A stretch of 64,000 nucleotides of DNA from Reticulitermes speratus (GCA_021186555.1 JAJKFL010000002.1:4911001-4975000); one strand, 5' to 3'; counted from the stretch's first letter, positions 44,916-55,679 are shown. A program made the numbers and translations. The notes: generated from the letters alone by a model not told the origin.

Positions 44916-45269
44916 GCACAGTTTGTGGTGCAATGTAAGCACACTGCTCGTGTCTTTTCGCTGTTTGCAGAAACAGTTATATATCTGATAGCAGTAATTT
45001 CTTGTACTTATGTCAGTGCGTATAGAAAATTTCATAAAAACTAATTCACACGAATCTGCTGGTTTAGGTGTAATACTGTAGGTAAAGTTAGTGTAATAAT
45101 ACAGTAGAAACTGCCCACAGCTTTGTAATTAGTTATATGAAAACTATTTTGAAAGCACTTACATATAAGTGTGTATCAAACAGCTAGAACTGAAAGCAGA
45201 CTACACGGTTGTCTTTAAGATATAGTCAAACCAACAAACGCAGTACAATTACTAATAAAGTATATTTTG

Positions 45270-45318
45270 CAGCCCGTATACATGTTTCGGCAGCTAATTC
45301 GCCATCTTCAGGCCCCCC
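45270..45318 (-). ncRNA. Hammerhead-like motif, left arm
   Basis: Minus strand CTGAAGA (45305-45311), extra T, GGC/GCC helix II, GAAA (45285-45288), CATGTA. Helix I is not convincing because the upstream strand is the other arm. Confidence 0.45.
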
Positions 45319-45360
45319 CCTGAAGATGGCGAATTAGTTACCGAAACATATATATAGGAG
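45313..45360 (+). ncRNA. Hammerhead-like motif, right arm
   Basis: C run, CTGAAGA (45320-45326), extra T, worn helix II (GGC against ACC), GAAA (45343-45346), then a TA expansion in helix III before ggag, which could pair with the C run. Confidence 0.4.
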
Positions 45361-45416
45361 CTGCAAGATATACTTTGTTAGAAATTGTAGTACGTTTGTT
45401 GGTTTGACTGTATCTT

Positions 45417-46488
45417 ATCACGGTATATATAATATAAAGTACACGATTGTCAGTTAATGACTTTGGGTAAACCTGGTGTTATCATTTGGCTGGTCTCAGT
45501 TTGCTAGGTTTTACAAGCATGATTGCACTACCATATTTTTTTTTCAAACTCTGTCTTATTAAACATTATGAATTATAACTGTTACGGTGATTTTATACAG
45601 ATAACTGGATTCAAATTTATACAGTGAAATTGTTCTTTCTTCAAAGTGCTTGAGTGACCAACATTTTAGCTTGCAAAAACCAAAACTTGTCTTCCCATTA
45701 AAGGCAACAGCGTGGTTTTGTAGAGTAAAAGGAGTTTGTGATATGTTTTGCAGTACGTTACAGGAAACGGAAGTAGTTTTAAAAATTTTTAGTACATTAA
45801 GCTAGCTGAAGACATCAGAAAATATGTAAAACGAATTGTGTACCGCTCTATAACACGGTGTGTTATTACCAGCATCACACAGTTTGCTGTTAATGGAGTT
45901 TAGTTTGCCACATTGTCCAAGTATCAGTTTATTTATCATTACAATGTAGTAACAAAGTCATATATTATTTATTAATTTGTTTACCACTCGTTTGTAGTGA
46001 GCTATTTGGATCTTTTGGCAAAGATCGATGTGTTTCTTTTTTGCAATAAAAATATTTTTACTGATAAATCAGTGGACTCTGAAATGAGCTATTGTGGCTG
46101 TATAAATGCATATCAAGCGAGTTTGAAAGAAAAAAGTTGATTTGAAACCTGTGGCCTGTTATCTTTTTCTGTCATTGAACTCTGCAGAAACCCGAATGTG
46201 TGTCATGTGCAAACGAAATACACGTTTAGGAACTCGTAATGAGGACTGTGGGTAGCTGCACCATCATTATGTGAATGGCATTCGCGGGTGAGATTTGAAA
46301 CCGGCTCAGAACACAAAAATTTGGAATCTTAATCTTTTTATCCATCACTTTGATCAGAGTATTTTGATGTAGGAACTGTGTAAGATTTCATATTATACAA
46401 ATTCAGATCCACTATGGCGACTGCTGTAAATGGTGGGCCCACAAAACGAGGCATCATCGGTTATGTAATGTTACATTATTAATGAAGT
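45417..46488. other. Stretch without recognised gene
   Basis: AT-rich, no family repeats recognised. Confidence 0.4.
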
Positions 46489-47155
46489 TTAACCCTTTAA
46501 AGTCCAGTGGTTACTATAGTACCACCAGGTTTAACATTCAACAATTCTACGTTCTGCCTACACAGTGTATTTATGTGTTTTGTGTGGATCTCAGAACAAA
46601 CAGCGATTATTTCACTGTACAGCATTAACTGACTGTTTGTATAAGTGAGACGGAGTGTGTTTACTGCGCGGTACGGACTGTATTTATGTGTTTTGTGTGG
46701 ATCTCAGAACAAACAGCGATTATTTCACTGTACAGCATTAACTGATTGGTTTGTATAACTGAGACGGAGTGTGTTTACTGCGCGGTACAGACTGTATTTA
46801 TGTGTTTTGTGTAGATCTCAGAACAAACAGCGATTATTTCACTGTACGCATTAACTGACTGGTTTGTATAACTGAGACGGAGTGTGTTTACTGCGCGGTA
46901 CGGACTGTATTTATGTGTTTTGTGTGGATCTCAGAACAAACAGCGATTATTTCACTGTACAACATTAACTGACTGGTTTGTATAACTGAGACGGAGTGTG
47001 TTTACTGTGCGGTACGACTGTATTTATGTGTTTTGTGTGGATCTCAGAACAAACAGCGATTATTTCAGTATGCAACATTAACTGTTTGGGTTTTTATAAC
47101 AGACGGAGTGTGTTTACTGCGCGGTACGGACTGATCTTTAAATATCATTTAATTT
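46489..47155 (+). repeat. 114-bp satellite element, about five units
   Basis: Leader ttaaccctttaaagtccagt, tatagtaccaccaggtttaa; about five units; trailer cggactgatctttaaatatc. Confidence 0.92.
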
Positions 47156-48363
47156 TCGTGTTTAAAGTGTTGATAAAATTGTGAAAAGTCTCGAAACACA
47201 TACTTCCGGCAACCTACGTGTCTGCAAATTAAGCTAGTGTTTCAACAGCTGGTGGCTCCGCGAAATCAGAGAACATGAATACATTTTTGAAGAATATAAA
47301 CTGTAGAAACAATTTTCCGTACGATCTCTGGTTTTGTAGATGCTGAATGTGTGATTTGTAATTCATATTTGTGATTTCGAACTAGCAGAATGACATAGGA
47401 GCTTAATTGACATTAGGCGTAATGTTTTACATTCTTTCGTATAACTTTGTAAACGTGTTTAAAACGCCATTCCGAAACTTTATCGTCGTATTGGTACTTG
47501 TAGGAAGAGATATCCGTTTCGATCGCGCCAGTTCGCAACCTGCTACGGTAGCATCTTAACGATATAAGGCCTACAATTGTCTAATAATGTAAATAAACAT
47601 TAATTTAATTATAAATATTATTACAGGTATTAATGTGTAATAAATTGGAGTACCAATTTTTGTGATATGTGTGAAGTGAGTGAGTCTGCACGCAAAAAGA
47701 ACGAGAGAGTTTACGCCTGCGTGTTTCGGTCTTGTTCGCCCGTCAGTGTACGTTCGACGCCGCCGTTCGCCGTTCTCGAACGTGTAACAGCCATTGGTAG
47801 AGGCACGTGTTTGGTCCATAAATTCAACAACCTTATTAGAACATAACGAATGTCAGAAATATATTTATACGGTATAAATGGTATGAAATTCGGGTGAACG
47901 TCATGTCTACACGTCACGCGCCCGAAAACATTGACCTTTCACCCCAAATATCTGGTAAAAATGTTGAAACGAGGGTCCTCTGTATATCCATATTAATAAT
48001 GGCAGATTTTAATGCTCTGTTAATATCTGTAACAACTTTCAGATCATTGGTGCAGAGGTTTATATAATTTTTCCTGTCTTGAGTTTGTTAAATTTACTGA
48101 TTACGCATTTTATAAATACTACGCCTGTGTGCTGTTTAAATACGCGTTTTTTTAAATTTAATTTCTTGTCATTGTAACGTAAGTTCTCTCGGTTAACAAC
48201 CTCTATGAAATACTAGTAACCCAAGGCATGCTGTATTTGTCATAAAAATGCTTACTTGCTGCTTATTCAGCTAAATTAACTGTACGTAAAATTACTTGTT
48301 TGGATTGTCACATACGTGATACGTGCTTTGCAAGTTTTACGAGTATATGGCGAATAAGGGATT
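47156..48363. other. Stretch without recognised gene
   Basis: A short CpG-rich patch at about 47720-47800 (tgtacgttcgacgccgccgt) with an inverted CCAAT lies in an 82-codon minus frame. Not recognised. Confidence 0.35.
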
Positions 48364-48410
48364 ACAAAAATCAAGAACCAACTAGATGCACAATCACTAT
48401 TAAAAAAACT

Positions 48411-48488
48411 TTAATAGTAGTATTACATTAAACCCGACATGTTTCGGTCAGGTACCTGACCATCTTCAGGGGTATACTACATTAAAAT
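48411..48488 (-). ncRNA. Hammerhead-like motif, best preserved copy
   Basis: Minus strand: outer helix I GTAGTAT with ATACTAC, inner helix I ACCC with GGGT, core CTGAAGA (48463-48469), extra T, helix II GGTCAGG-TA-CCTGACC, GAAA (48442-48445), helix III AC/GT around AT, and the classical triplet GTC. The cut is predicted between 48436 and 48435. Every invariant core base is present and all three helices pair. An 8-base bulge separates the inner and outer helix I on the 3' strand. The extra T beside helix II is the only departure from the standard core. Confidence 0.7.
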
Positions 48489-48829
48489 GTTATGTCCATA
48501 TGTAAAACACACTTAAATGTGAGCATATAAGGTCTAGTCATGTATAATGTTTTTATAAAACAGTTTTAAAGTCACTGAAAATCACTAAAAAAGTTTTAAA
48601 AAAACGGTCAACACTTGAAATCCCGCACTGGTTCCACCTTATATGGCTTTATAACACTGTTTTCGTATATTTCTTATGTATATTCACTTAAGTGTCCTTG
48701 TTGACCGTTTTTTAAAAAACTTTTTAGTGATTTTCAGTGACTTTAAAACTGTTTTATAAAAACATTATACACGACCCAGACCTTATATGCTCACATTTCA
48801 AGTGTGTTTTACATATAGACATAGCATTT

Positions 48830-48895
48830 TAATGTAGTGTACCCTGAAGATGGTCAGGTACCTGACCGAAACATGTCAGGTTTAATGTAATAGTA
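48830..48895 (+). ncRNA. Hammerhead-like motif, right arm, helix I damaged
   Basis: CTGAAGA (48844-48850), GGTCAGG-TA-CCTGACC, GAAA (48868-48871), CATGTC (predicted cut after 48877). The next base is A instead of G, so the junction pair of helix I is lost; the outer helix also has mismatches. Confidence 0.55.
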
Positions 48896-48949
48896 CTATT
48901 AAATTTTTTTAATAGTGATTGTGCATCTAGTTGGTCTTGGTTTTTGATA

Positions 48950-50204
48950 TATACGAGATGCACGGTGAAAACAATTTAATAAAGATTACAAATTATAGAC
49001 AAACCACAAAAAAGTAAGTTATTTCTAGTTGTTAGTGGGAAGTATGTCTGGAAACTTGCTCAGAATTATGGAAAATAGTTTTTGTAAATTCAGGATAATT
49101 TCTCGCAGGAAAACGTATAATGTTTAGGACTTCGTGACGAGGAGATTGTCTTTTTTTTTGATATGTTTATATCTCGATATCTGTTAATGCATGGGGAACA
49201 ACGAGTTCCTCGCGTTCATGGCACTGGTACTATCAAACTGGCCAAAAACTTTGTGTCAAGAACATGGGGGTGCCCTCTGATGATGTAACTTCCGATGAAT
49301 GTACCATATAAATGATTTTATTTGCCCATTAGTGGATGTTGAATACTTCCGGTTTTATGTAGCCGCGTGACAATGTTTTTTTTTTTTTTTTTTAAAGAGA
49401 GTTTCTTTAATTTTTTTTAGATGTGTTAGCAGTGTTGGAGAAAAGTTTTTGAAAGACACTTTTAACATTTTGTTAATTTCCGCATATTTAATGCACGCAA
49501 AAGTTTTGAAAAGTAGCGATAAAATTGTAGGACATTCCAACGATTAATGTTAGCTTTTATACGCCGATATTGCAATGTGCGTATATATACACCCAAAATC
49601 TAAAAACTTACCGTTCGTGTAGAAGTGACCCCAAGTGTCGATTCGGAACGCTGCATAAGAATATATTTTTTTTAAATATTTCATTTTATTTGCCACACGT
49701 TTGTCATCGTAACTTTTGTTTCGGTAGATTTTAAGTTCGTTCACATGCCATGTGGGTATATTTGGTTCTTGTATTACATTTTCGTTTATAATTCTCACAC
49801 AATTTTCGATTCTGACTGTACCGCATGGTACATCCCATAATTGTATGTCCTAAAAATTACAGGAAATAGTAACCATTAATTACATTTTACAAGAAGCTTT
49901 TGCATCGATTTGTCTTCTGCAGTATATTTTATCGCGGTTTTATCCATATCTACGCTCGACAGCGCTTTGCGCTGTACCAGGTGCAATGTCGAGCTCAACT
50001 CGACACGTTATTGTACAGTATTTTATGTCGTTTTTTCCGTGAGATCCTGTTGTGTAGCGGCCGCTGTTTAATTTTGAAGATTTTAGAGATTTTCGGGAAG
50101 ATTAATTTGGAACAGGCTGTTGAAATTCACAAGAATATTCTGGAGTACAGAGGGTTACAATATCTGTGGCGGCCTTATACGTAATGCGCATGCGCTTTTG
50201 AAAA
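48950..50204. other. Stretch without recognised gene
   Basis: A T run at 49377-49393; a 94-codon plus frame (49900-50184) is not recognised. Confidence 0.35.
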
Positions 50205-50455
50205 TCAGTCTTTGCGTAAAGAAGTGACACTACAATTAGCGTGTATTATATATGAAGAGCCAGTTCGTAACTCACAGAGAACACCGTTTGCTTCCATTAG
50301 AAAGACAAATCTGTTAATGCTGTTTATGGTAATAATTCCCGTTTATTGTGATAATCATACAGGACACAAATACGCCATGTGGACAAGATGCCGAGGTTTG
50401 TAAATGTTACAGCAGGTGGTACACATATATACCACTAGGCTTTGGCCTTTACAAA
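50205..50455 (-). repeat. Very old copy of the 114-bp satellite element
   Basis: Plus-strand words in the right order: cagttcgtaactcacagaga, tctgttaatgctgtttatgg, acacaaatacgccatgtgga, ttgtaaatgttacagcagg, tggtacacatatataccact, aggcttt. About one unit, strongly diverged. Confidence 0.6.
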
Positions 50456-50695
50456 ACCCGATCTCGAAGAGATGATTAAATGTTCCGACATTTTCGAACT
50501 AGACGGCTGCTCCACATAAAAACTGTGTTGGATGAAAGATGTGAGCAAAAAGAACTTTTTACGATGGCTTCATATCTTTTTTTCTCTTTTTTAAGCGTTT
50601 TCAGACCGTCTCATTCTGAATCTCACGTATTCCCTTTGCAGTGGCTAATGTTGTAGGGCAGTGGTGCGTTTTGTTATTAATTGTAGTGTTACTTC

Positions 50696-50778
50696 CAACA
50701 ATTAAACCAACAATTGCACTTTATTTCTTAAGCATGTCATGTTTAAGAAATAAAGTGCAATTGTTGGTTTAATTGTTG
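50696..50778. repeat. Perfect 36-bp palindrome beside the 30-bp array
   Basis: caacaattaaaccaacaatt and the following 16 bases (50696-50731) pair perfectly with 50743-50778 across an 11-base loop. The array starts 28 bp downstream. Confidence 0.95.
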
Positions 50779-50805
50779 AGTGATATCGAAATGCACGGTG
50801 AGCAC

Positions 50806-51109
50806 AAAATGTGGTGTTACTTGTATGCGGAATGTAAAATGTGGTGTTACTTGTATGCGGAATGTAAAATGTGGTGTTACTTGTATGCGGAATGTAAAAT
50901 GTGGTGTTACTTGTATGCGGAATGTAAAATGTGGTGTTACTTGTATGCGGAATGTAAAATTTGGTGTTACTTGTATGCGGAATGTAAAATGTGGTGTTAC
51001 TTGTATGCGGAATGTAAAATGTGGTGTTACTTGTATGCGGAATGTAAAATGTGGTGTTACTTGTATGCGGAATGTAAAATGTGGTGTTACTTGTATGCGG
51101 AATGTAAAA
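50806..51109. repeat. 30-bp tandem array (ten units)
   Basis: Unit aaaatgtggtgttacttgta then tgcggaatgt. All units are identical except one G to T (50960). Two overlapping plus frames (114 and 123 codons) result from the 30-bp period and lack any start context. Confidence 0.97.
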
Positions 51110-51149
51110 TGCGTTAAGTATTGTGGATCCTACTTAAGTAACTTCGTCT

Positions 51150-51260
51150 GAAACTGGCTCAAATATTCTTCAGAATTCTGTGTTCTGGGTGTGACGACGG
51201 ACGTTTCAAAGGAACCTGCCGTCAGGATCGTTAGGGTGATGATCAGTGACGATGCAGAAG
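51150..51260 (-). mobile_element. Fragment of the hammerhead-bearing retroelement family
   Basis: The minus strand reads CTGACGG, then AGG-TT-CCT, then GAAACGTC and aacacagaattctgaagaa. Core A9 is changed to G and helix I is not pairing. In many cockroach sequences I recall a translated form like LTMEAARTSETSV from this segment; here ITLTILTAGSFETSVVTPRT is seen. Confidence 0.4.
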
Positions 51261-51454
51261 GATCAGCTGAGTCATCGTACATATTTACCAAAGTGCACGT
51301 TGTCACTTCCGTAAGACACGAATTTTCACAGTTCACTGCGGAGAAACTGGGGGTTTCATAATTTTTTAAAACGTCTGATTTGCATATTTGCCACCCAGTG
51401 CACACTTTAATTTTGGTAGAAATATGTGTACTTCGAGTAGTTTCTACGTACAAC

Positions 51455-51640
51455 CAACCGTTGTTTTGCGCCCGTTTGATTTACGCTTTTTTCTGCTTTA
51501 ACGCCCCTTTCCAGGTTACACCACTTATAATTTACACTTATTTTCGGTTTAACGCCCTTTGGCTGGCCGCGTTCTATTACGCCAACCCCAAATTTCTATG
51601 GAAATATTTTCTTTTTACGCCAATTTTTTGAGGAATGCTA
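51455..51640 (-). repeat. Dispersed repeat with GGCGTAAAT motif, copy 2
   Basis: Reverse strand collinear with 24885-25015 (see that entry). Here it is slightly longer, with additional gcgtaaatcaaacgggcg. Confidence 0.65.
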
Positions 51641-52443
51641 TTAGGACGTTAAAGAAGGACTGAGCTTATTTCTGTTATCTCTGAAACAGTTTTTCCATAT
51701 TAAGAATTGAAATTATTGATACTGGTTGAGAATTTTTATAACGTTAAGACAGAGGTATTTTAATTTGAGGTTTGAGGTTCTCACAGCGGTGTAAAGTCGT
51801 CTGGAATGTGGTGGTGTAAGTGAGTTTTTCCTGACGTTTCGAAATTACCTAGTAGATAAATATTCAGGGTCAAACAGTCCAAGACTAGATGCACAGCTTT
51901 AACATTGACTTTGAAGGTACTAATTTCTGTCGAAACGTCGGGAAGCACGTTCCCAACGACGAAACGTCAAATTCCAGAAGACCCAAATTTCTCCGCATTT
52001 TAATTTCAAGTACATAATGGCAAATTAAGCGTCTTCATTTAATTTTTTTGCTGTGGCAATGCTGCACAAGCCATATACTCGAGTGTGTAGGTTGCATATT
52101 TTGGTGGAGACAGAATCCCATTGCTCAAAAGTTATGACTGGTTCTAGATTTCCCGTTCTGCGGGCAACTGCCGTATACATTGTGTTACTGGGAGCATGAG
52201 TGAACTAAAGTACACGCGTGCTTCAGCTAGTGATAACTTGGAAACGCTGCTGCTTGTAGCGGGTGTGTGTGGGGCGCTGGAGGCAACTGTATCCAGTTCG
52301 AGAGTGTATTGTACGATAAATTAGATAGAAACGAGAGTATTTGTTTGTATCTGTAATGGTGGTTCCTAACTGCACAGGTTATATGGCAGTAGGTAGGATG
52401 ATGATAATGAAGTATTTGGATAAAGAGGGGTATGTAGCAAATT
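51641..52443. other. Stretch with worn GAAACGTC motifs, no gene
   Basis: Near 51830 the minus strand has CTGAATA ... CGAAACGTCAGG (core G8 lost). Near 51932 the plus strand has tgtcgaaacgtcgggaagc followed by attccagaagaccc. Both look like pieces of the hammerhead-bearing family. Confidence 0.4.
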
Positions 52444-53755
52444 CTAACCATTTAAAGCCCAGTGGTTACTATATGTACCACCAGTTTAACATTCACAAAT
52501 TCTACGTTCTGCCCACACAGTGTATTTATGTGTTTTGTGTGGATCTCAGAACAAACAGCGATTATTTCACTGTACAACATTAACTGACTGGTTTGTATAA
52601 CTGAGACGTAGTGTGTTTACTGCGCGGTACGGACTGTATTTATGTGTTTTGTGTGGATCTCAGAACAAACAGCGATTATTTCACTGTACAACATTAACTG
52701 ACTGGTTTGTATAACTGAGACGTAGTGTGTTTACTGCGCGGTACGGACTGTATTTATGTGTTTTGTGTGGATCTCAGAACAAACAGCGATTATTTCACTG
52801 TACAGCATTAACTGACTGGTTTGTATAACTGAGACGGAGTGTGTTTACTGCGCGGTACGGACAATTCTACGTTCAGCCCACACAGTGTATTTATGTGTTT
52901 TGTGTGGATCTCAGAACAAACAGCGATTATTTCACTGTACAACATTAACTGACTGGTTTGTATAACTGAGACGTAGTGTGTTTACTGCGCGGTACGGACT
53001 GTATTTATGTGTTTTGTGTGGATCTCAGAACAAACAGCGATTATTTCACTGTACAGCATTAACTGACTGGTTTGTATAACTGAGACGGAGTGTGTTTACT
53101 GCGCGGTACGGACAATTCTACGTTCTGCCCACACAGTGTATTTATGTGTTTTGTGTGGATCTCAGAACAAACAGCGATTATTTCAGTGTACAACATTAAC
53201 TGACTGGTTTGTATAACTGAGACGTAGTGTGTTTACTGCGCGGTACGGACTGTATTTATGTGTTTTGTGTGGATCTCAGAACAAACAGCGATTATTTCAC
53301 TGTACAGCATTAAGTGACTGGTTTGTATAACTGAGACGGAGTGTGTTTACTGCGCGGTACGGACTGTATTTATGTGTTTTGTGTGGATCTCAGAACAAAC
53401 AGCGATTATTTCACTGTACAGCATTAACTGACTGGTTTGTATAACTGAGACGGAGTGTGTTTACTGCGCGGTACGGACAATTCTACGTTCTGCCCACACA
53501 GTGTATTTATGTGTTTTGTGTGGATCTCAGAACAAACAGCGATTATTTCACTGTACAGCATTAAGTGACTGGTTTGTATAACTGAGACGGAGTGTGTTTA
53601 CTGCGCGGTACGGACTGTATTTATGTGTTTTGTGTGGATCTCAGAACTAACAGCGATTATTTCACTGTACAACATTAACTGACTGGTTTGTATAACTGAG
53701 ACGTAGTGTGTTTACTGCGCGGTACGGACTGAATCTTTAAATATAATTCAGGTTA
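52444..53755 (+). repeat. 114-bp satellite element, two alternating unit types
   Basis: Leader taaccatttaaagcccagtg, then about ten units. Three units begin with an extra leader piece (acaattctacgtt[c]..cccacacag) at about 52860, 53110 and 53475, giving a higher-order pattern. Trailer ctgaatctttaaatataatt. Confidence 0.92.
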
Positions 53756-54423
53756 ATATCAGTCGTAAAGTTGTGTCTTTATGAATCAGGGAATTGAAGT
53801 CAAACACCATGCATTCCCGATTTAAATTTATCAGAATTAATCCCCTTGTGGTGGATTAAGAACTCCATTGTACGAAACGGGGGGGGGGGGGGTTACTGCC
53901 GGAAATGACATGGGAGTACGGAGGAAAACCTAGATGTATTTCAGGTTGTTATCGGGGTCTTATGGACCGAGTCACGGATCACGCATGGTGCGGTGGTGAA
54001 GAGTCTCGTGCACCGTGAAACAAAGAAATGTTGACACTCTTAACTTTACTAATTACCATGTATTGGCGAGACTGCTTGCACTGTCGAATTGGGCAAGTTC
54101 AAAAGAACTGCAGAATGGTGCAAATTGATTTGCCTTTGCCCTCATCGTCCCCCCTCCGCCGCTTTAGACTTTTACGATGTATGCGAGTCTTGCTTGAAAA
54201 TTAGAAAGATCTTCGGGTCGTCTTTTCTTGTTAATGCTTTGCATAACACTGTAACTGCTTAGCGATGTGTGCCGTCCACAGGAAGAATGACACAAATGAC
54301 AGGTAAATTATGTTGCCTAAGTTGGCACTGCCGTCTCAGTTTCGGGACGTGCATATCCGATGTGTGTCTACATAGGCCTATGTAGACTTCTCTACATTAG
54401 CAATGACATTACGTGTTATGAAG
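53756..54423. other. Stretch without recognised gene
   Basis: G run at 53880-53891. No family repeats or coding recognised. Confidence 0.4.
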
Positions 54424-54740
54424 TATAATGTATCCTGGTATACAGTTTTTTGGAGACAACCTTATCCTTCCTTAAATACGTAGGTTGTCTCCAAAACACT
54501 GTATACCAGGATACATTATACAACAGATGTCAACATCTTAACAGTTCGACTTTTTTTTACGTCTTTTTATTGTGTACATGGATAACTAGTTCGGCATTGT
54601 GCAGTGTTACTTTACTGTGATTCCCTGATGATGATTCCATAATGGATCGAAACATGTAGCAGTGTTTAACGTGATATTGTAATATAAAATATATGGGAAC
54701 AATATAGCGTATTTTGTTGGACTAAGCAGATATTCTTGGT
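54424..54740 (+). mobile_element. Hammerhead-bearing element with inverted 5' end (Penelope-like end?)
   Basis: It begins with a palindrome: 54424-54462 pairs with 54482-54520 (tataatgtatcctggtatac and beyond). After about 100 bp comes a hammerhead-like motif (54619), then gtttaacgtgatattgtaat, ataaaatata and one unit-like piece (gaacaatatagcgtattttg). The reverse strand of 61690-61925 has the same order (ctgtatacgaggatccatta, hammerhead, acgtgatattttaatataaa, then the 62-bp array), so these are two copies of one element. Confidence 0.7.
54619..54668 (+). ncRNA. Hammerhead-like motif
   Basis: CTGATGA (54625-54631), extra T, GATtCC/GGATC helix II with one bulge, GAAA (54649-54652), CATGTA (predicted cut after 54658), gcagtgt. 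Helix I pairs only partly (c-g at the junction, then mismatched). The core is intact. Confidence 0.55.
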
Positions 54741-55679
54741 ACAAAAATTATACTGCATTTTTGTGTTCAGCCCATCCGAGTTGGTATCAATGTGTTTCTT
54801 ATATGTCAATGAAGAAATGTGACAGTTTGTGGTGCTTCGTGTGTAATTTCTGTGAGCCAGTTCTGTAATCATCGCGAAGGACAAATGAAATAGTACAGTG
54901 AAGCTCTCCAATTGTCATGTTTCTATGAACTTAAAATTTCTCTCTCTCTCTCTTTTTTTTTGGGGGGGGGGATAGTACGCCCTGTGGAATTACTGTAAAG
55001 CTACATAAGACTATACAGGGCGAGGCAATTTTAAATACGAATCGTAACCAAGTTACTGTACCCGTCGGATAAGTTTACTTCCACATTAAACATTGGTCCA
55101 CCTCAAAGGCGACGTGGACCATTCTTGCACTAACTGTGCTCGTCGCACAAAACCGGTCGCTGGAATGATCCAGCCTACTTTTCCTTATTCTGAATAAAAG
55201 TTAATGGTGCCTCTGGAGAGAACTGTTTTGTGTAGAGGTGCTGCTGCTTAGAGCAGTACCCTAGGCGATATGACGTAGATGACCTCAAAAATTTTACAAC
55301 CGGCATTCTGATTGCGGATGTATTACTTGGATACGAGTGGATAGGTCTGTGAGTGAGACGTGAATGTTATACATTTCGTGACAAAGCACGAACGCTCTAC
55401 ACGTGTTTAACGATGTTCGTTTGCCGTGCGACAGATTGACTGTTCAGTAGTCAGTGCAACTGTGCACGTATAACCGTAAGTACTTCCTATTTTGTGATGC
55501 TTCTGCTACATGTTTCAAATTTTTTTCGAAAATTGAGTTCTTGCGCCCCACCTCGCAAAATCGTGAACCCGTTCTCGATATTATTCCTACATAGACCCGC
55601 ACATACCGGAAACAATATTTGAATAAACAGTTGCTTTTGAAAACCAAATCGGTTTATGACGAATTAAAAAAAAAATTCG
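54741..55679. other. Stretch without recognised gene
   Basis: TC tract and G run near 54940-54970. A 67-codon minus frame (55444-55647) is unrecognised. Confidence 0.4.

Larger units (their letters stand above)
45217..45416. repeat. Palindrome with no spacer, hammerhead-like motifs back to back
   Basis: Arms of about 100 bp meet at about 45316: tcgccatcttcagg pairs with cctgaagatggcga; outer parts aagatatagtcaaacc and ggtttgactgtatctt pair. The centre is a run of C. Confidence 0.92.
48364..48949. repeat. Long palindrome carrying two outward-facing hammerhead-like motifs
   Basis: Left arm about 48364-48615 and right arm about 48690-48949, roughly 95 percent complementary; spacer about 75 bp. 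The outer ends caaaaatcaagaaccaacta and tagttggtcttggtttttg pair. Differences between arms show it is not an assembly mirror artefact. Confidence 0.95.

Noticed and set aside
48364-48949. Palindrome as assembly artefact
   Set aside because: The two arms differ at many bases and by small length changes, so they are not a copied mirror of one read.
50806-51109. CRISPR array
   Set aside because: Unit length is in the right range, but units follow each other with no spacers and the genome is eukaryotic. The same holds for the 32- and 37-bp arrays.
50773-51151. Repeat protein CKMWCYLYAE / CMRNVKCGVT
   Set aside because: The 30-bp period keeps any frame open; no promoter or start context seen.
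54666-54911. Protein-coding gene from the 81-codon frame ending LVQQNTLYCSHIFYITISR
   Set aside because: Its C-terminal words arise from the 62-bp repeat unit and the AT-rich tail of the ribozyme-bearing element, not from a conserved protein.
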